A stretch of 64,000 nt of DNA from Paracoccaceae bacterium (GCA_018607905.1 JABBAP010000004.1:1-64000), one strand, 5' to 3'; numbered from the stretch's first letter, positions 27,990 to 38,590 are shown. Numbers and translations: made by a program. Notes: a model not told the origin generated them from the sequence alone.

Positions 27990-30900
27990 TTACTCTGCCG
28001 CTGCGGTTTGAACCGCACCACCGCCCTGAATAGCTGCCAGCAATTCTTCACGCCGCTTTGCAACCGTTTGCACGTTTTGCATCTTCACAGGGCCAAACCC
28101 ACGCACCTGCATCGGCAATTCCGCCAACGCCAAAACCAAATCTTTGGTCGCGGGTGAAGAAAGCGGCAACACCTCAGCCATGTCACGCTCAAATTCTGAA
28201 ATCAACGCACGTTCCATCCGCCGTTCCGCAGAATACCCAAACACGTCCAACGGCGTTCCGCGCAGCGCCTTTCCTTTTTGCAGCAGTTTGAACAGGTTCA
28301 AAACCCAAGGTCCGAATTTACGTTTTTTTGGTCGACCATCCGCCGTTTTGCCGGGCAACATTGGCGGCGCGAGATGAAACCGCAATGCTTTCACATTCTC
28401 GAAATTCTCGGCAACCATGCGTTCAACATTCTGCGCATGCAATCGTGCAACTTCATATTCGTCTTTATATGCCAATAACTTATGATAAGATTTTGCAACC
28501 GCTTCGCGCAGCTCTGCGTCTTTCACTTGCTCGACAAAGCTGCGATACCGCGTGGCCAGTTTCGCATTTTGATAGGCCGTTAACTCATCCGCACGATAGC
28601 TGATCATTTCCTCAATCGATTTCGGCAATTCAACAATATTAGATCGCATCGAACGCGCCGCATCTTCTGGATACAAAACCGCCCAACGTCCAATTTCAAA
28701 CGCACGTTTATTACCCTCGACCCCAGCACCATTCAGCGCAATCGCCTGCAAAACCGATTCACGGGACAGCGGGATCAATCCATTTTGCCACGCCGATCCA
28801 ACAATCAGCATATTGGCATAAATGCTGTCGCCCAGATGAACTCGCGCCAATTCTGTCGCGTTCAAAAACGCCACCGCGTCTTCACCCAGTCGCCCGGTCA
28901 GGGACAATTGCATCCGATCACTCGGTAATGCGAACTCAGTGTTTTGGGTAAACTCACCCGTGATAATCTCATGGCTATTACACACAACTTTCGTACGATC
29001 TCGCGCCATTAACCCCAGCGTTTTCGCGCCTGCGGTTACGACCAAATCCCCGCCAATAACACTGTCCGCTTCACCCACAGCAACGCGAACCGCGCTGATA
29101 TCTTCGGGTGATTGTGCAAAACGGCAATGGATGTGAACCGCACCACCCTTTTGGGCTAATCCAGCCATTTCCATCATGCCAGCGCCCTTGCCCTCGACAT
29201 GCGCGGCCATCGCCAGAACGGCACCAACCGTGACAACACCCGTGCCACCAACGCCTGTAATCACCATGTTATGCGTTCCGTTGATCGCAGGTACCTTGGC
29301 TTCGGGCAGGTCAGGCAGAACCATCGCGCTGGCTTCTTGCTTCTTCGGCGTGCCGCCTTCAACGGTCACGAAACTTGGGCAAAACCCATTCACACAGGAA
29401 AAATCTTTGTTGCAGCTGGATTGATCAATCTTGCGCTTGCGCCCCAGTTCCGTCTCAAACGGCGTCACAGACACACAGTTTGATTGAACACCACAGTCAC
29501 CGCAGCCTTCACAAACCGCTGGATTGATGAAAATCCTCTGATCTGGATCAGGAAACAACCCGCGTTTACGGCGCCGGCGCTTTTCTGCTGCACAAGTTTG
29601 GGCATAAACAATGGCCGACACACCTTTGATTTTGGTGAAGTTTTCTTGAACGGTTTGCAATTCAGCACGTTCATAGGTCGGTACACTTGATGGAAATTCT
29701 GACAGGTCCATGTCTTCTTTTTCATCATAAACCAACGCGATATTTGCAACGCCCATCGCCTTAATCTCAGCTACAATTTTGGCAGCCGACAAATCGCCAT
29801 CGTTCTGCTGTCCACCCGTCATGGCAACCGCATCATTGAACAGGATTTTATAGGTAATGTTGGTTTTCGCCGCCAACGCTGCGCGAATGGCCTGAACACC
29901 CGAATGGTTGTACGTCCCATCGCCAAGGTTTTGGAACATATGCTCGCGTTTTGAAAACAGCGATTCACCAGTCCAATTCGCACCTTCGGCCCCCATGTGG
30001 GTGAACCCAATGGTTTCGCGGTCCATCCATTTCGCCATGAAATGACAGCCAATCCCCGCAAAGGCGCGTGATCCTTCTGGAAGTTTTGTCGATGAATTAT
30101 GCGGGCACCCTGAACAGAACCAAGGCGCGCGAACCGCAACTTCTTCTGCATTGTCCCCCGCCGTGGCCTCGTCCAGTTTAGCCAATGCTTTGGTCGCCTT
30201 TTCAGATAAAAATCCTTCTTCGCCCAGTAACATTGCAATCTTTTGCGCTATCGTCACAGGATCCAGCGCACCTTTGACTGTGAAAATTGTTTCCGTTTTG
30301 CGTTTGTCGTGTTTCCAGCCAACCACACGCCGCCCATCACGATTATCAAACAGCGCCTCTTTGATCTGCACTTCGATCAGCTTGCGTTTTTCTTCCACCA
30401 CGATGATCAGATCGAGCCCGTCAGCCCATTCCTCAAGTGATTTCATATCGAGAGGCCAAACCATGGCCACTTTATACGTGGTGATCCCTAACCGCGTGGC
30501 CTCGGTATCATCAATGTTCAACAAATCGAGCGCATGCTGTGTATCGAGCCAATTTTTACCCGATGAAACGATCCCGATTTTCGCGCCGGCCTTGCCCGCC
30601 ATACGTTTATCCAGCTTATTTGAGCGACCAAATGCCTCTGCTGCAAACCGTTTATAATCATGCAAACGCGCCTCTTGCGGAACGCGATCATCTACCGCGC
30701 GGATATTGATACCATCCGCTGGCATTTCAAAATCAGTCGGGGTTTTGATCTCCAAACGATCAGGCGCAGTGTTCACAACCGCCGTTGCCTCGATCGTATC
30801 CTTCACGCATTTCAACCCAACCCAACAGCCAGAATAGCGGCTTAACGCATAGCCGTAGGCGCCGTAATCCAAGATTTCCTGCACACCCGCAGGTGACAGG

Positions 30901-31409
30901 ATCGGCATCATTGCATCAACAAACGCAAACTCCGATTGATGTAAAACAGTCGAGCTTTCGCCCGTGTGATCATCGCCCATACACGCCAGAACACCGCCAA
31001 ATTTCGATGTCCCGGCCATATTTGCGTGGCGAAACACGTCGCCAGAACGATCAACGCCCGGGCCTTTGCCGTACCACATGCCAAAGACGCCGTCGAATTT
31101 GCCCTCGCCATATAATTCTGCCTGCTGTGCACCCCAAATTGCGGTTGCCGCAAGGTCTTCGTTCAGGCCAGATTGAAAAACCACGTCATGCGCCGTCAGC
31201 TGTTTTTCAGCTCGTTGCATCTGCATATCAACCGCGCCAAGTGGCGACCCGCGATACCCGGTGACAAATCCAGACGTATTTAATCCTGCCGCGCGATCCC
31301 GCTCTTTTTGCTCCATCATCAATCGAACGAGCGCTTGTGTCCCATTCAACAAAACCGTTTCTTTCGAAAGGTCATAACGATCCGCGAGTGTGATTTCTGG
31401 CTTGGACAT
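27990..31409 (-). CDS. Fused indolepyruvate ferredoxin oxidoreductase (2-oxoacid:ferredoxin oxidoreductase superfamily)
   Basis: 1139 aa; GFVTGYRGSPLGAVD, CSGCPHNSST, CEGCGDCGVQSNC Fe-S motif, GVGGTGVVTVGAVLAMAAH; ATG start preceded by GGGAGG. Confidence 0.92.
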   Translation of the reverse strand: MSKPEITLADRYDLSKETVLLNGTQALVRLMMEQKERDRAAGLNTSGFVTGYRGSPLGAVDMQMQRAEKQLTAHDVVFQSGLNEDLAATAIWGAQQAELYGEGKFDGVFGMWYGKGPGVDRSGDVFRHANMAGTSKFGGVLACMGDDHTGESSTVLHQSEFAFVDAMMPILSPAGVQEILDYGAYGYALSRYSGCWVGLKCVKDTIEATAVVNTAPDRLEIKTPTDFEMPADGINIRAVDDRVPQEARLHDYKRFAAEAFGRSNKLDKRMAGKAGAKIGIVSSGKNWLDTQHALDLLNIDDTEATRLGITTYKVAMVWPLDMKSLEEWADGLDLIIVVEEKRKLIEVQIKEALFDNRDGRRVVGWKHDKRKTETIFTVKGALDPVTIAQKIAMLLGEEGFLSEKATKALAKLDEATAGDNAEEVAVRAPWFCSGCPHNSSTKLPEGSRAFAGIGCHFMAKWMDRETIGFTHMGAEGANWTGESLFSKREHMFQNLGDGTYNHSGVQAIRAALAAKTNITYKILFNDAVAMTGGQQNDGDLSAAKIVAEIKAMGVANIALVYDEKEDMDLSEFPSSVPTYERAELQTVQENFTKIKGVSAIVYAQTCAAEKRRRRKRGLFPDPDQRIFINPAVCEGCGDCGVQSNCVSVTPFETELGRKRKIDQSSCNKDFSCVNGFCPSFVTVEGGTPKKQEASAMVLPDLPEAKVPAINGTHNMVITGVGGTGVVTVGAVLAMAAHVEGKGAGMMEMAGLAQKGGAVHIHCRFAQSPEDISAVRVAVGEADSVIGGDLVVTAGAKTLGLMARDRTKVVCNSHEIITGEFTQNTEFALPSDRMQLSLTGRLGEDAVAFLNATELARVHLGDSIYANMLIVGSAWQNGLIPLSRESVLQAIALNGAGVEGNKRAFEIGRWAVLYPEDAARSMRSNIVELPKSIEEMISYRADELTAYQNAKLATRYRSFVEQVKDAELREAVAKSYHKLLAYKDEYEVARLHAQNVERMVAENFENVKALRFHLAPPMLPGKTADGRPKKRKFGPWVLNLFKLLQKGKALRGTPLDVFGYSAERRMERALISEFERDMAEVLPLSSPATKDLVLALAELPMQVRGFGPVKMQNVQTVAKRREELLAAIQGGGAVQTAAAE

Positions 31410-31440
31410 AACGCCTCCCAACGTGATTGTTACATCAAAT

Positions 31441-31463
31441 ATAGGTCACAAATTCTGACCTAT
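31441..31463. promoter_or_regulatory. Inverted repeat in divergent ior-lysR intergenic region, candidate operator
   Basis: ATAGGTCA-N7-TGACCTAT, perfect 8-bp arms. Confidence 0.55.
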
Positions 31464-31550
31464 CAAGGTAATTCTTCTAACCTGTTTTGATTGCTATTAC
31501 TGTCCTAAAATCGTAGTAGAATTGCAATTAACATTTGTAGGGGCAGTATT

Positions 31551-32444
31551 TTGGATTGGGACAAACTACGGATATTTCATTCCGTTGCTGACGCAGGCAG
31601 CCTCACGCACGCTGGGGAATCCCTTCATTTGTCACAATCTGCCGTCAGCCGCCAAATTCGCGCGCTCGAAGAAAGCCTCGGGGTAACGCTGTTCCACCGT
31701 CATGCCCGTGGATTGATCCTAACCGAGCAAGGCGAGCTGCTTTTTGACGCCACGTCAGACATGAGCAAAAAGCTCGATAACGCAGAAGCCCGCATTCGCG
31801 ACTCAGAAGACGAAGTCTACGGTGAACTGAAAGTCACCACCACCGTCGGCTTTGGCACGCTCTGGCTCGCGCCCCGAATGGGCCGCCTGTACGATCAATA
31901 TCCTGACCTGAAAATCGACCTCCTTCTCGAAGAACGTGTCATCGATCTGCCCATGCGCGAAGCAGACGTCGCGATCCGCATGAAAGAGCCGAGCCAAGCC
32001 GATTTGGTCCGCCGCCGTTTGATGGATGTGAACATGCGCCTCTATGCGTCCGACACTTATCTTGAAAAACTGTCCATGCCCAAAGATTTTGAAGATTTGC
32101 GCAACCACCGCATCATCAGCCAAAGCCTGAATTCACAACAAGTCAGCGCCAGCCTAAACTGGATGCGCCCCCTGCTTTCAGGCGAACACAACTCGCACCT
32201 CACGGTAAACAACTACTTTGGTGTACTTCAAGCCGTGCTTTTTGGCGTTGGGATTGGCGTGCTTCCTAGCTATGTGACCGTCGACTTCCCGCAACTCATC
32301 CGCGTCCTTCCAGACGAGGAAAGTTCGCAAGTTCCCGTCTATTTAGCCTACCCCGAGGAACTGCGGCATTCAAAAAGAGTGGCGGTGTTCCGTGATTTCG
32401 TTCTGGAAGAAATCAAGGCTGACAAGAAATTGTCACAATTTTAG
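31551..32444 (+). CDS. LysR family transcriptional regulator
   Basis: LRIFHSVADAGSLTHAGESLHLSQSAVSRQIRALEESLGVTLFHR; TTG start preceded by AGGGGC. Confidence 0.93.
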   Translation: MDWDKLRIFHSVADAGSLTHAGESLHLSQSAVSRQIRALEESLGVTLFHRHARGLILTEQGELLFDATSDMSKKLDNAEARIRDSEDEVYGELKVTTTVGFGTLWLAPRMGRLYDQYPDLKIDLLLEERVIDLPMREADVAIRMKEPSQADLVRRRLMDVNMRLYASDTYLEKLSMPKDFEDLRNHRIISQSLNSQQVSASLNWMRPLLSGEHNSHLTVNNYFGVLQAVLFGVGIGVLPSYVTVDFPQLIRVLPDEESSQVPVYLAYPEELRHSKRVAVFRDFVLEEIKADKKLSQF

Positions 32445-32601
32445 TGATTAAAATTAAAACATAAGGTGATTTTGGTCGCTCAAATCAGCAAGTTATGCGC
32501 TCAGCGCATAAACGATATGCGCGCAGTGTGGCGTTTTTACACTTGTTCTTAATGTTTCCGATTTATACCTTGGAGGTGAAGCGAGCGGTTGAGCGTAAGT
32601 T

Positions 32602-33897
32602 CTAGCTCTCTTCACCTCCCTGTTGGACTTCAAGGCCGAGCAATTGCTCGGCCTCTTTTTTTGCCTCACGGCGTTTGGCATCCAAGAACCGCGCATCACT
32701 TCCATTTTCAGATAATTCAATCGCCCGCCCATAGGCAAAATCGGCATCCTCAAACTTCCCTGCAGCACGGTAAAACGCGGCCCGTGCCGCGTGATAGGGC
32801 TGGTATTGATCCAAATCTGCCGCCAATTCACCGCTCGCGTTCAATGCCGCCTCTGCGCCATTAACAAATGACAGCGCAACACACCAATTCAAGCGAACTA
32901 CAGCAGATGCGTCATACTGCATCAACGCCCCGTATAAACCCATTATCTCTGCCCAGCCAGTCGCTGCAAAACTCTCAGCCTCGGCATGCACGGCTTGGAT
33001 CGCGGCTTGAACCTGATACGGGCCAAGTTCATGCCGATTTAGGGCCGTTTTGACACCTTTCAAACCGTTCGAAATCGCTTTTTCATCCCACAATCCTCGA
33101 TCCTGATCCTCAATTGAAATCATTGTCCCATCAGGCAACGCCCGCGCTGATTTGCGTGCGTGGATCAATGTCATCAACGCGATCAACCCTTCGGTTTCTG
33201 CCTGCTTTGGTTTCAACTTATCGACAACTTTGGCTAAATATAGCGCCTCTTCACACAAGTCTTTGCGAATTTGCTGATCTCCACGCGTCGCGGAGTAACC
33301 CTCGTTGAAAATTAGATAAATCACCGTCAAAACCGAATTCAATCGCTCTGGCCAGGCATCGGCATCTGGAACCGAAAACGGAATGCCTGATACTTTTATT
33401 TTGTGGCGCGCCCGAACCAGGCGTTGCGCCATTGCAGGCTCGCTATCCAAAAACGCCCGCGCAATTTCGCCCGTTGTTAACCCACCAAGCGTGCGCAACG
33501 TCAGCGCCACCCGGGTTTTAGAATCGAGCGCTGGGTGACAACAGGTAAAAATCAAACGCAGCCGCTCATCTGGAATCTCCTCTTGGCGTTCGTCTTCTGC
33601 GTCTTTTTGATCCAACTTCAAAAGCATCCCGTATTGCTCTGATTTCGCGTCAAAACTCTTTGCTCGTCTAATCCGATCAATCGCTTTGCGCCGCGCCGTT
33701 TGTAACAACCAACCCGCTGGATTATGGGGCACACCCGATCGTTCCCAATGCGAGATGGCCGAGGTCAGTGCATCTTGCAAACTGTCCTCGGCCATTTGAA
33801 AATCACGTAAGTTCGCGATCAACGCAGAAAGAATGCGGCCATGTTGATCTGCAATGACACCGTTTAAGGCTACCCGCACATCTTCGATAGCCGCCAT
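32602..33897 (-). CDS. ECF sigma factor with large C-terminal extension (ECF42-like)
   Basis: DFQMAEDSLQDALTSAISHWERSGVPHNPAGWLLQTARRKAIDRIRR; 431 aa; paired with YCII/DGPF gene. Confidence 0.88.
   Translation of the reverse strand: MAAIEDVRVALNGVIADQHGRILSALIANLRDFQMAEDSLQDALTSAISHWERSGVPHNPAGWLLQTARRKAIDRIRRAKSFDAKSEQYGMLLKLDQKDAEDERQEEIPDERLRLIFTCCHPALDSKTRVALTLRTLGGLTTGEIARAFLDSEPAMAQRLVRARHKIKVSGIPFSVPDADAWPERLNSVLTVIYLIFNEGYSATRGDQQIRKDLCEEALYLAKVVDKLKPKQAETEGLIALMTLIHARKSARALPDGTMISIEDQDRGLWDEKAISNGLKGVKTALNRHELGPYQVQAAIQAVHAEAESFAATGWAEIMGLYGALMQYDASAVVRLNWCVALSFVNGAEAALNASGELAADLDQYQPYHAARAAFYRAAGKFEDADFAYGRAIELSENGSDARFLDAKRREAKKEAEQLLGLEVQQGGEES
32634..32662 (+). terminator. Rho-independent terminator of lysR, inside the 3' coding end of the convergent sigma-factor gene
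   Basis: Perfect 20-bp palindrome GGCCGAGCAATTGCTCGGCC followed by TCTTTTTTT. Confidence 0.78.
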
Positions 33898-33900
33898 GTG

Positions 33901-34251
33901 TTACCCAACATCCATGATTGGGCGCACCTCTACAGTGCCGTTGCGCGCCGTTGGGATCATCGCAGCGTATTTTATCGCTTCGTCTAAATCCTTACACTCC
34001 AGCAGGTAATACCCGCCTAAATGCTCTTTTGTTTCTGCGAATGGGCCATCCATCGTTTCCAATTTTCCATCCCGTAACCGCAATGACGTCGCCGCTTCCA
34101 CAGGTTGCAACGCGTTGCCAGAAACCATCACGCCATCTTTGACGTAGGTTTCCGTCACATCTTTCCATTCTTGCATCATTTCAACAAATGCAGGCGACCC
34201 GTATTCAGGTGTAGGCTCGGGTTTAGAATAGATCAGGGCTAGATATTGCAT
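33901..34251 (-). CDS. YciI/DGPF-domain protein
   Basis: MQYLALIYSKPE...METMDGPFAETKEHLGGYYLLECKDLDEAIKYAAMIPTARNGTVEVRPI. Confidence 0.9.
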   Translation of the reverse strand: MQYLALIYSKPEPTPEYGSPAFVEMMQEWKDVTETYVKDGVMVSGNALQPVEAATSLRLRDGKLETMDGPFAETKEHLGGYYLLECKDLDEAIKYAAMIPTARNGTVEVRPIMDVG

Positions 34252-34324
34252 AATATTTCCTTTCAAGGTGGGTTGAGTGTGGTCCATTTTCGAACCGTTT
34301 TGCAACAAAAGTTGCGATCTTAGA

Positions 34325-34714
34325 TTAACTGAATTGCGCGATGCCGATCAGAACAACGCTGATAACAATCGAAATATGCGTGCCAAGGTTGCCAATGATA
34401 CGCAGCGGATGATCGAACCGGTTAAGGTCCATTCCAAACGGTATAAGAATACGCGACGCGACCAACATCGCACCGGCAATATGCACCGCCAAACCGTTGC
34501 CGCCAGACATTTCAGCCAGCATCAGAACAATCAGAGCAATGGGTACAAACTCGGCAAAATTCGCGTGAATACGAACTTTCAGCGCCAGATCCATGTCGTC
34601 GCCATGCAAAATAGACAAGCCAGCGGCAGAGCGCGCCTTAATGACCCGCATCGTGTAAACAAGAAAAATAACAGCCAAGATAGCTGCATAAAGAGGGGCG
34701 ATTTGAAGCAACAT
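34325..34714 (-). CDS. MAPEG family membrane protein
   Basis: RVIKARSAAGLSILHGDDMDLALKVRIHANFAEFVPIALIVLMLAE. Confidence 0.85.
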   Translation of the reverse strand: MLLQIAPLYAAILAVIFLVYTMRVIKARSAAGLSILHGDDMDLALKVRIHANFAEFVPIALIVLMLAEMSGGNGLAVHIAGAMLVASRILIPFGMDLNRFDHPLRIIGNLGTHISIVISVVLIGIAQFS

Positions 34715-34885
34715 TTCAATTTCCTTTTTGTTGGTCTCTACTAACAAGACGAACAGCAACGGCCCAAATCGACAAACATTTTCAAAAAAGTTGAAAAAAC
34801 TTTGAAAAGGCCTGCCTTGTACCCTTTCGCGCCCGCCCCCCATCCAGTAAGAAACCTTCAAAATCACGCTTTAGGGGCTATTTTC

Positions 34886-37045
34886 ATGACCGAACCAGCA
34901 ATCACCGAAAAACTTATCGCTGATCACGGACTAAAGCCCGATGAATATCAAATGGTGCTCGACATTATTGGTCGCGAGCCGACCTACACGGAATTGGGTA
35001 TTTTTTCCGCCATGTGGAACGAGCATTGTTCCTACAAATCTTCCAAGAAATGGCTCCGCACGCTACCAACCACGGGTCCGCAGGTCATTTGTGGTCCTGG
35101 CGAAAACGCGGGCATCGTCGATATCGGCGATGGCCAGTGCGTTGTTTTCAAAATGGAAAGCCACAACCACCCATCCTACATCGAACCTTACCAAGGTGCG
35201 GCCACAGGCGTTGGCGGCATTTTGCGCGACGTGTTCACCATGGGGGCACGCCCAATTGCCGCGATGAATTCACTGTCGTTTGGCGAAATCAGCCACCCAA
35301 AAACCAAATCCCTTGTGGCTGGCGTTGTCGAAGGTGTTGGCGGGTACGGCAACTGTTTCGGTGTTCCAACAGTTGGTGGCGAACTCCGCTTCCATGAGGC
35401 TTACAACGGCAACTGCCTTGTAAACGCATTCGCAGCTGGCCTCGCAAACACGGATGAAATTTTCTATTCAGCCGCCTCTGGCGTTGGTATGCCAGTCGTT
35501 TACCTCGGCGCGAAAACAGGCCGCGACGGTGTTGGAGGCGCAACAATGGCTTCTGCTGAATTTGACGACACCATCGAAGACAAACGCCCAACTGTTCAGG
35601 TCGGTGACCCTTTCACCGAAAAACGCCTGATGGAAGCAACGCTCGAGTTGATGCAAACTGGCGCTGTAATTTCCATCCAAGACATGGGCGCCGCTGGCCT
35701 TACGTGTTCGGCCGTTGAAATGGGCGACAAAGGCAACCTCGGTGTCCGCCTGAACCTCGAAGACGTGCCAATTCGCGAAACCAGCATGTCGGCCTATGAA
35801 ATGATGCTGTCTGAATCCCAAGAACGCATGCTTATGGTCTTAAAACCCGAACTTGAAGCAGAAGCAAAGGCCGTGTTCGATAAATGGGACCTCGATTTCG
35901 CCATCGTCGGCGAAACCATCGCCGAAGACCGTTTCCTTGTAATGCACAACGGAGAGGTCAAAGCTGACCTACCGCTCAAAGCGCTCTCAGGAACCGCCCC
36001 AGAATATGACCGCCCGTGGGTCGAAACACCCGCACGACCTGCCCTGACAGATGCACCGGCTGTGAACGCAGGCGAAGCGCTCCTTGCGCTGCTGTCCTCC
36101 CCAAACTACGCCTCGCGCGCTTGGGTTTACGAACAATATGACACCATGGTTATGGCCGACACCGTCAAACGCCCGGGCATGGATGCAGGCGTTGTACGCG
36201 TTCACGGCACCCCCAAAGCACTGGCGTTCACATCCGACGTGACACCGCGCTATTGCAAAGCCAACCCATATGAAGGCGGCAAACAAGCCGTCGCCGAGGC
36301 ATACCGCAATCTTTGCGCAACGGGCGCAAAGCCCCTTGCAACCACAGACAACATGAACTTCGGCAATCCAGAAAAGCCAGAAATCATGGGCCAATTTGTG
36401 GGTTGCATCAAAGGCATCGGCGACGCGGTTTCAGCACTTGATATGCCAATCGTGTCAGGCAACGTGTCGCTCTACAACGAAACCGACGGAACGGGTATTT
36501 TGCCGACGCCCACAATCGGCGCGGTTGGCCTGATGACCAACCTCGACCAGATGATCGGCACTGCGCCCCACGCAGGTGACACAATCGTCCTTCTCGGTGA
36601 AACCACGGGGCACCTCGGTCAATCTGCCCTGCTAAAAGAGCTGTTTAACCGCGAAGACGGCGATGCACCGCACGTTGATCTTAAGGCCGAATGGGCCGCA
36701 GGCGAACTCGTGCGCGCGTTACAATCAAACAAAGTAATCACCGCCGCACATGACCTTTCCGATGGCGGCCTCGCGCTTGCCGCAACCGATATGGCCCTTG
36801 CAGGAAACACAGGCATCACGTTGAAAGATGGTGATACAGGCTGGTTCTTTGGTGAAGACCAAGCCCGTTATCTGATCGCGACATCCAATCCAGACGCGGT
36901 TCTGGCCGCCGCCAAAGCCGCTTGTGTTCCCAGCGAAGTGATTGGAACCGCCACAGGAACCGATATAACATTAGGTGCAACGTCCGTACCGCTCGCCGCA
37001 CTGCGCGACGCCTTTACAACTGGCCTGCCAAAAGCGGTCGCTTAA
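34886..37045 (+). CDS. purL: Phosphoribosylformylglycinamidine synthase subunit PurL
   Basis: [52 protein letters not shown]. Confidence 0.96.
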   Translation: MTEPAITEKLIADHGLKPDEYQMVLDIIGREPTYTELGIFSAMWNEHCSYKSSKKWLRTLPTTGPQVICGPGENAGIVDIGDGQCVVFKMESHNHPSYIEPYQGAATGVGGILRDVFTMGARPIAAMNSLSFGEISHPKTKSLVAGVVEGVGGYGNCFGVPTVGGELRFHEAYNGNCLVNAFAAGLANTDEIFYSAASGVGMPVVYLGAKTGRDGVGGATMASAEFDDTIEDKRPTVQVGDPFTEKRLMEATLELMQTGAVISIQDMGAAGLTCSAVEMGDKGNLGVRLNLEDVPIRETSMSAYEMMLSESQERMLMVLKPELEAEAKAVFDKWDLDFAIVGETIAEDRFLVMHNGEVKADLPLKALSGTAPEYDRPWVETPARPALTDAPAVNAGEALLALLSSPNYASRAWVYEQYDTMVMADTVKRPGMDAGVVRVHGTPKALAFTSDVTPRYCKANPYEGGKQAVAEAYRNLCATGAKPLATTDNMNFGNPEKPEIMGQFVGCIKGIGDAVSALDMPIVSGNVSLYNETDGTGILPTPTIGAVGLMTNLDQMIGTAPHAGDTIVLLGETTGHLGQSALLKELFNREDGDAPHVDLKAEWAAGELVRALQSNKVITAAHDLSDGGLALAATDMALAGNTGITLKDGDTGWFFGEDQARYLIATSNPDAVLAAAKAACVPSEVIGTATGTDITLGATSVPLAALRDAFTTGLPKAVA

Positions 37046-37066
37046 GCACGATTAAAGGAATACCAA

Positions 37067-37303
37067 ATGCCCATGACAGCCCCCGAAATCGAAACACTGC
37101 TGCGCGAAACGTTCCCAGATGCCGAAATCACCGTCCAAGGAGACGACGGCGTTCACATGGCCGCCCATATTGTTGCGAAAGAATTCATCGGCAAAAACCG
37201 CGTCGCCCAACAGCGCATGGTTTACGCGGCGCTCAAAGGTAAAATGGACGGCGCATCAGGCGAATTGCACGCCCTAGCGCTAACCACCAAGGCCCCTGAA
37301 TGA
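37067..37303 (+). CDS. BolA family protein
   Basis: VAKEFIGKNRVAQQRMVYAALKGKMDG. Confidence 0.88.
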   Translation: MPMTAPEIETLLRETFPDAEITVQGDDGVHMAAHIVAKEFIGKNRVAQQRMVYAALKGKMDGASGELHALALTTKAPE

Positions 37304-37428
37304 CAGACGCTACGGTCATTGTTTTGTTGTTGGTCTTGATCCCGCTTTTGATACTGACAATTGTGGTCATGGCCCTACGATTACGTGCAAAAGTACGCAA
37401 TGATATGCGCAAAGGCCGCGCCAAATGA
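37300..37428 (+). CDS. Small membrane protein, 42 aa
   Basis: [46 protein letters not shown] overlaps with bolA and with the next ORF. Confidence 0.6.
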   Translation: MTDATVIVLLLVLIPLLILTIVVMALRLRAKVRNDMRKGRAK

Positions 37429-37652
37429 GCTTTCTGTACACTCTTCTGGCTTTCACAGGCGGCATACTGCTTTTACTTGTTCGCTCCAAATTGCGCGAAG
37501 AGCGCTGGTTGAAATCCAATCCACATCACACCCAAGAACACGCAATTCACGCCAATACATCCGAATCTGGCCACGCCCACACCTATTATGTGACCAAAGA
37601 TCCTGACGAATACGCCAAAATATTCGTCCCGAAAGACGCAAAAAACCAATAA
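37425..37652 (+). CDS. Small membrane-anchored protein, 75 aa
   Basis: [35 protein letters not shown]...; ATGA overlap with upstream ORF. Confidence 0.6.
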   Translation: MSFLYTLLAFTGGILLLLVRSKLREERWLKSNPHHTQEHAIHANTSESGHAHTYYVTKDPDEYAKIFVPKDAKNQ

Positions 37653-37750
37653 CTCGCGCTCCAACACCTACCATTGTGTTCTTGCGCTGCCTTGATATAT
37701 CAACAGACAACGCTGGCCAGAACACGGCCAGATCGCAAAAGGATAAACCG

Positions 37751-38113
37751 ATGACCGATGCAAATGCACAAATTCAAGATACTGTAACCAACAACGACGT
37801 TGTTTTGTTCATGAAAGGCACGGCTTCAATGCCTCAATGTGGGTTTTCATCCCGCGTTGCTGGTGTGCTCAACTACATGGGCGTGCAATTTTCTGATGTG
37901 AATGTTTTGGCGGATGACGCCGTGCGCCAAGGCATCAAAGATTTCTCTGATTGGCCAACAATTCCGCAACTTTATGTCAAAGGTGAATTCGTCGGTGGCT
38001 GCGATATCATCACGGAAATGATGCTTTCAGGCGAACTTGATACGCTTTTCACAGAAAACGGCGTCTCTTATGATAAAGACGCCGCCGAAAAAATTCGCGA
38101 AGCTAACTCTTAA
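37751..38113 (+). CDS. grxD: Monothiol glutaredoxin, Grx4 type
   Basis: [44 protein letters not shown]. Confidence 0.94.
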   Translation: MTDANAQIQDTVTNNDVVLFMKGTASMPQCGFSSRVAGVLNYMGVQFSDVNVLADDAVRQGIKDFSDWPTIPQLYVKGEFVGGCDIITEMMLSGELDTLFTENGVSYDKDAAEKIREANS

Positions 38114-38137
38114 ATCGCCACTATTTGCGAAGCGTAG

Positions 38138-38161
38138 AGGCCGGTTTATCCGGCCTTTTTT
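38138..38161 (+). terminator. Rho-independent terminator of grxD, overlapping the 3' codons of zapA
   Basis: AGGCCGG-TTTAT-CCGGCC-TTTTTT. Confidence 0.8.
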
Positions 38162-38589
38162 AATGTTTCAGCAGCATCTTCAACACGGCTCACCATGTCT
38201 TTGATTGTCTCAATTGCCGCGTCTCGCTGTTCACTCGTTTTGTTAGCTTCAGCCTGAACTTCCGCCAATTCCGCTTTGATTTCAGCCAATTCGGCTTGGG
38301 CGGCGCTCAGTTGCGCTTCAGTTTTCTTTGCCCGCTTTGAGGCACCCGTATCAACCGCGCCGTCTTTGCCGCTTGCTTTCAACTGGTCTTCAAGGCTGGC
38401 CGTTTTATCCGCCAGCATCAAACCCGCCATCAACAACATGCGCGTTTCTGGCATACGACCAAGCGCTTCGTTCAGCGCGCCCGCCTCATTATCCAACATC
38501 CCAGCAGCCGAGTGCAAAAAGTGCTCCTCGCCCTCACGACACGCAACTTCAAATTCACGTCCACCGATATTTATTTTTACATCAGCCAT
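38146..38589 (-). CDS. zapA: Cell division protein ZapA
   Basis: VKINIGGREFEVACREGEEHFLHSAAGMLDNEAGAL; coiled-coil C-terminus. Confidence 0.85.
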   Translation of the reverse strand: MADVKINIGGREFEVACREGEEHFLHSAAGMLDNEAGALNEALGRMPETRMLLMAGLMLADKTASLEDQLKASGKDGAVDTGASKRAKKTEAQLSAAQAELAEIKAELAEVQAEANKTSEQRDAAIETIKDMVSRVEDAAETLKKAG

Positions 38590-38590
38590 T

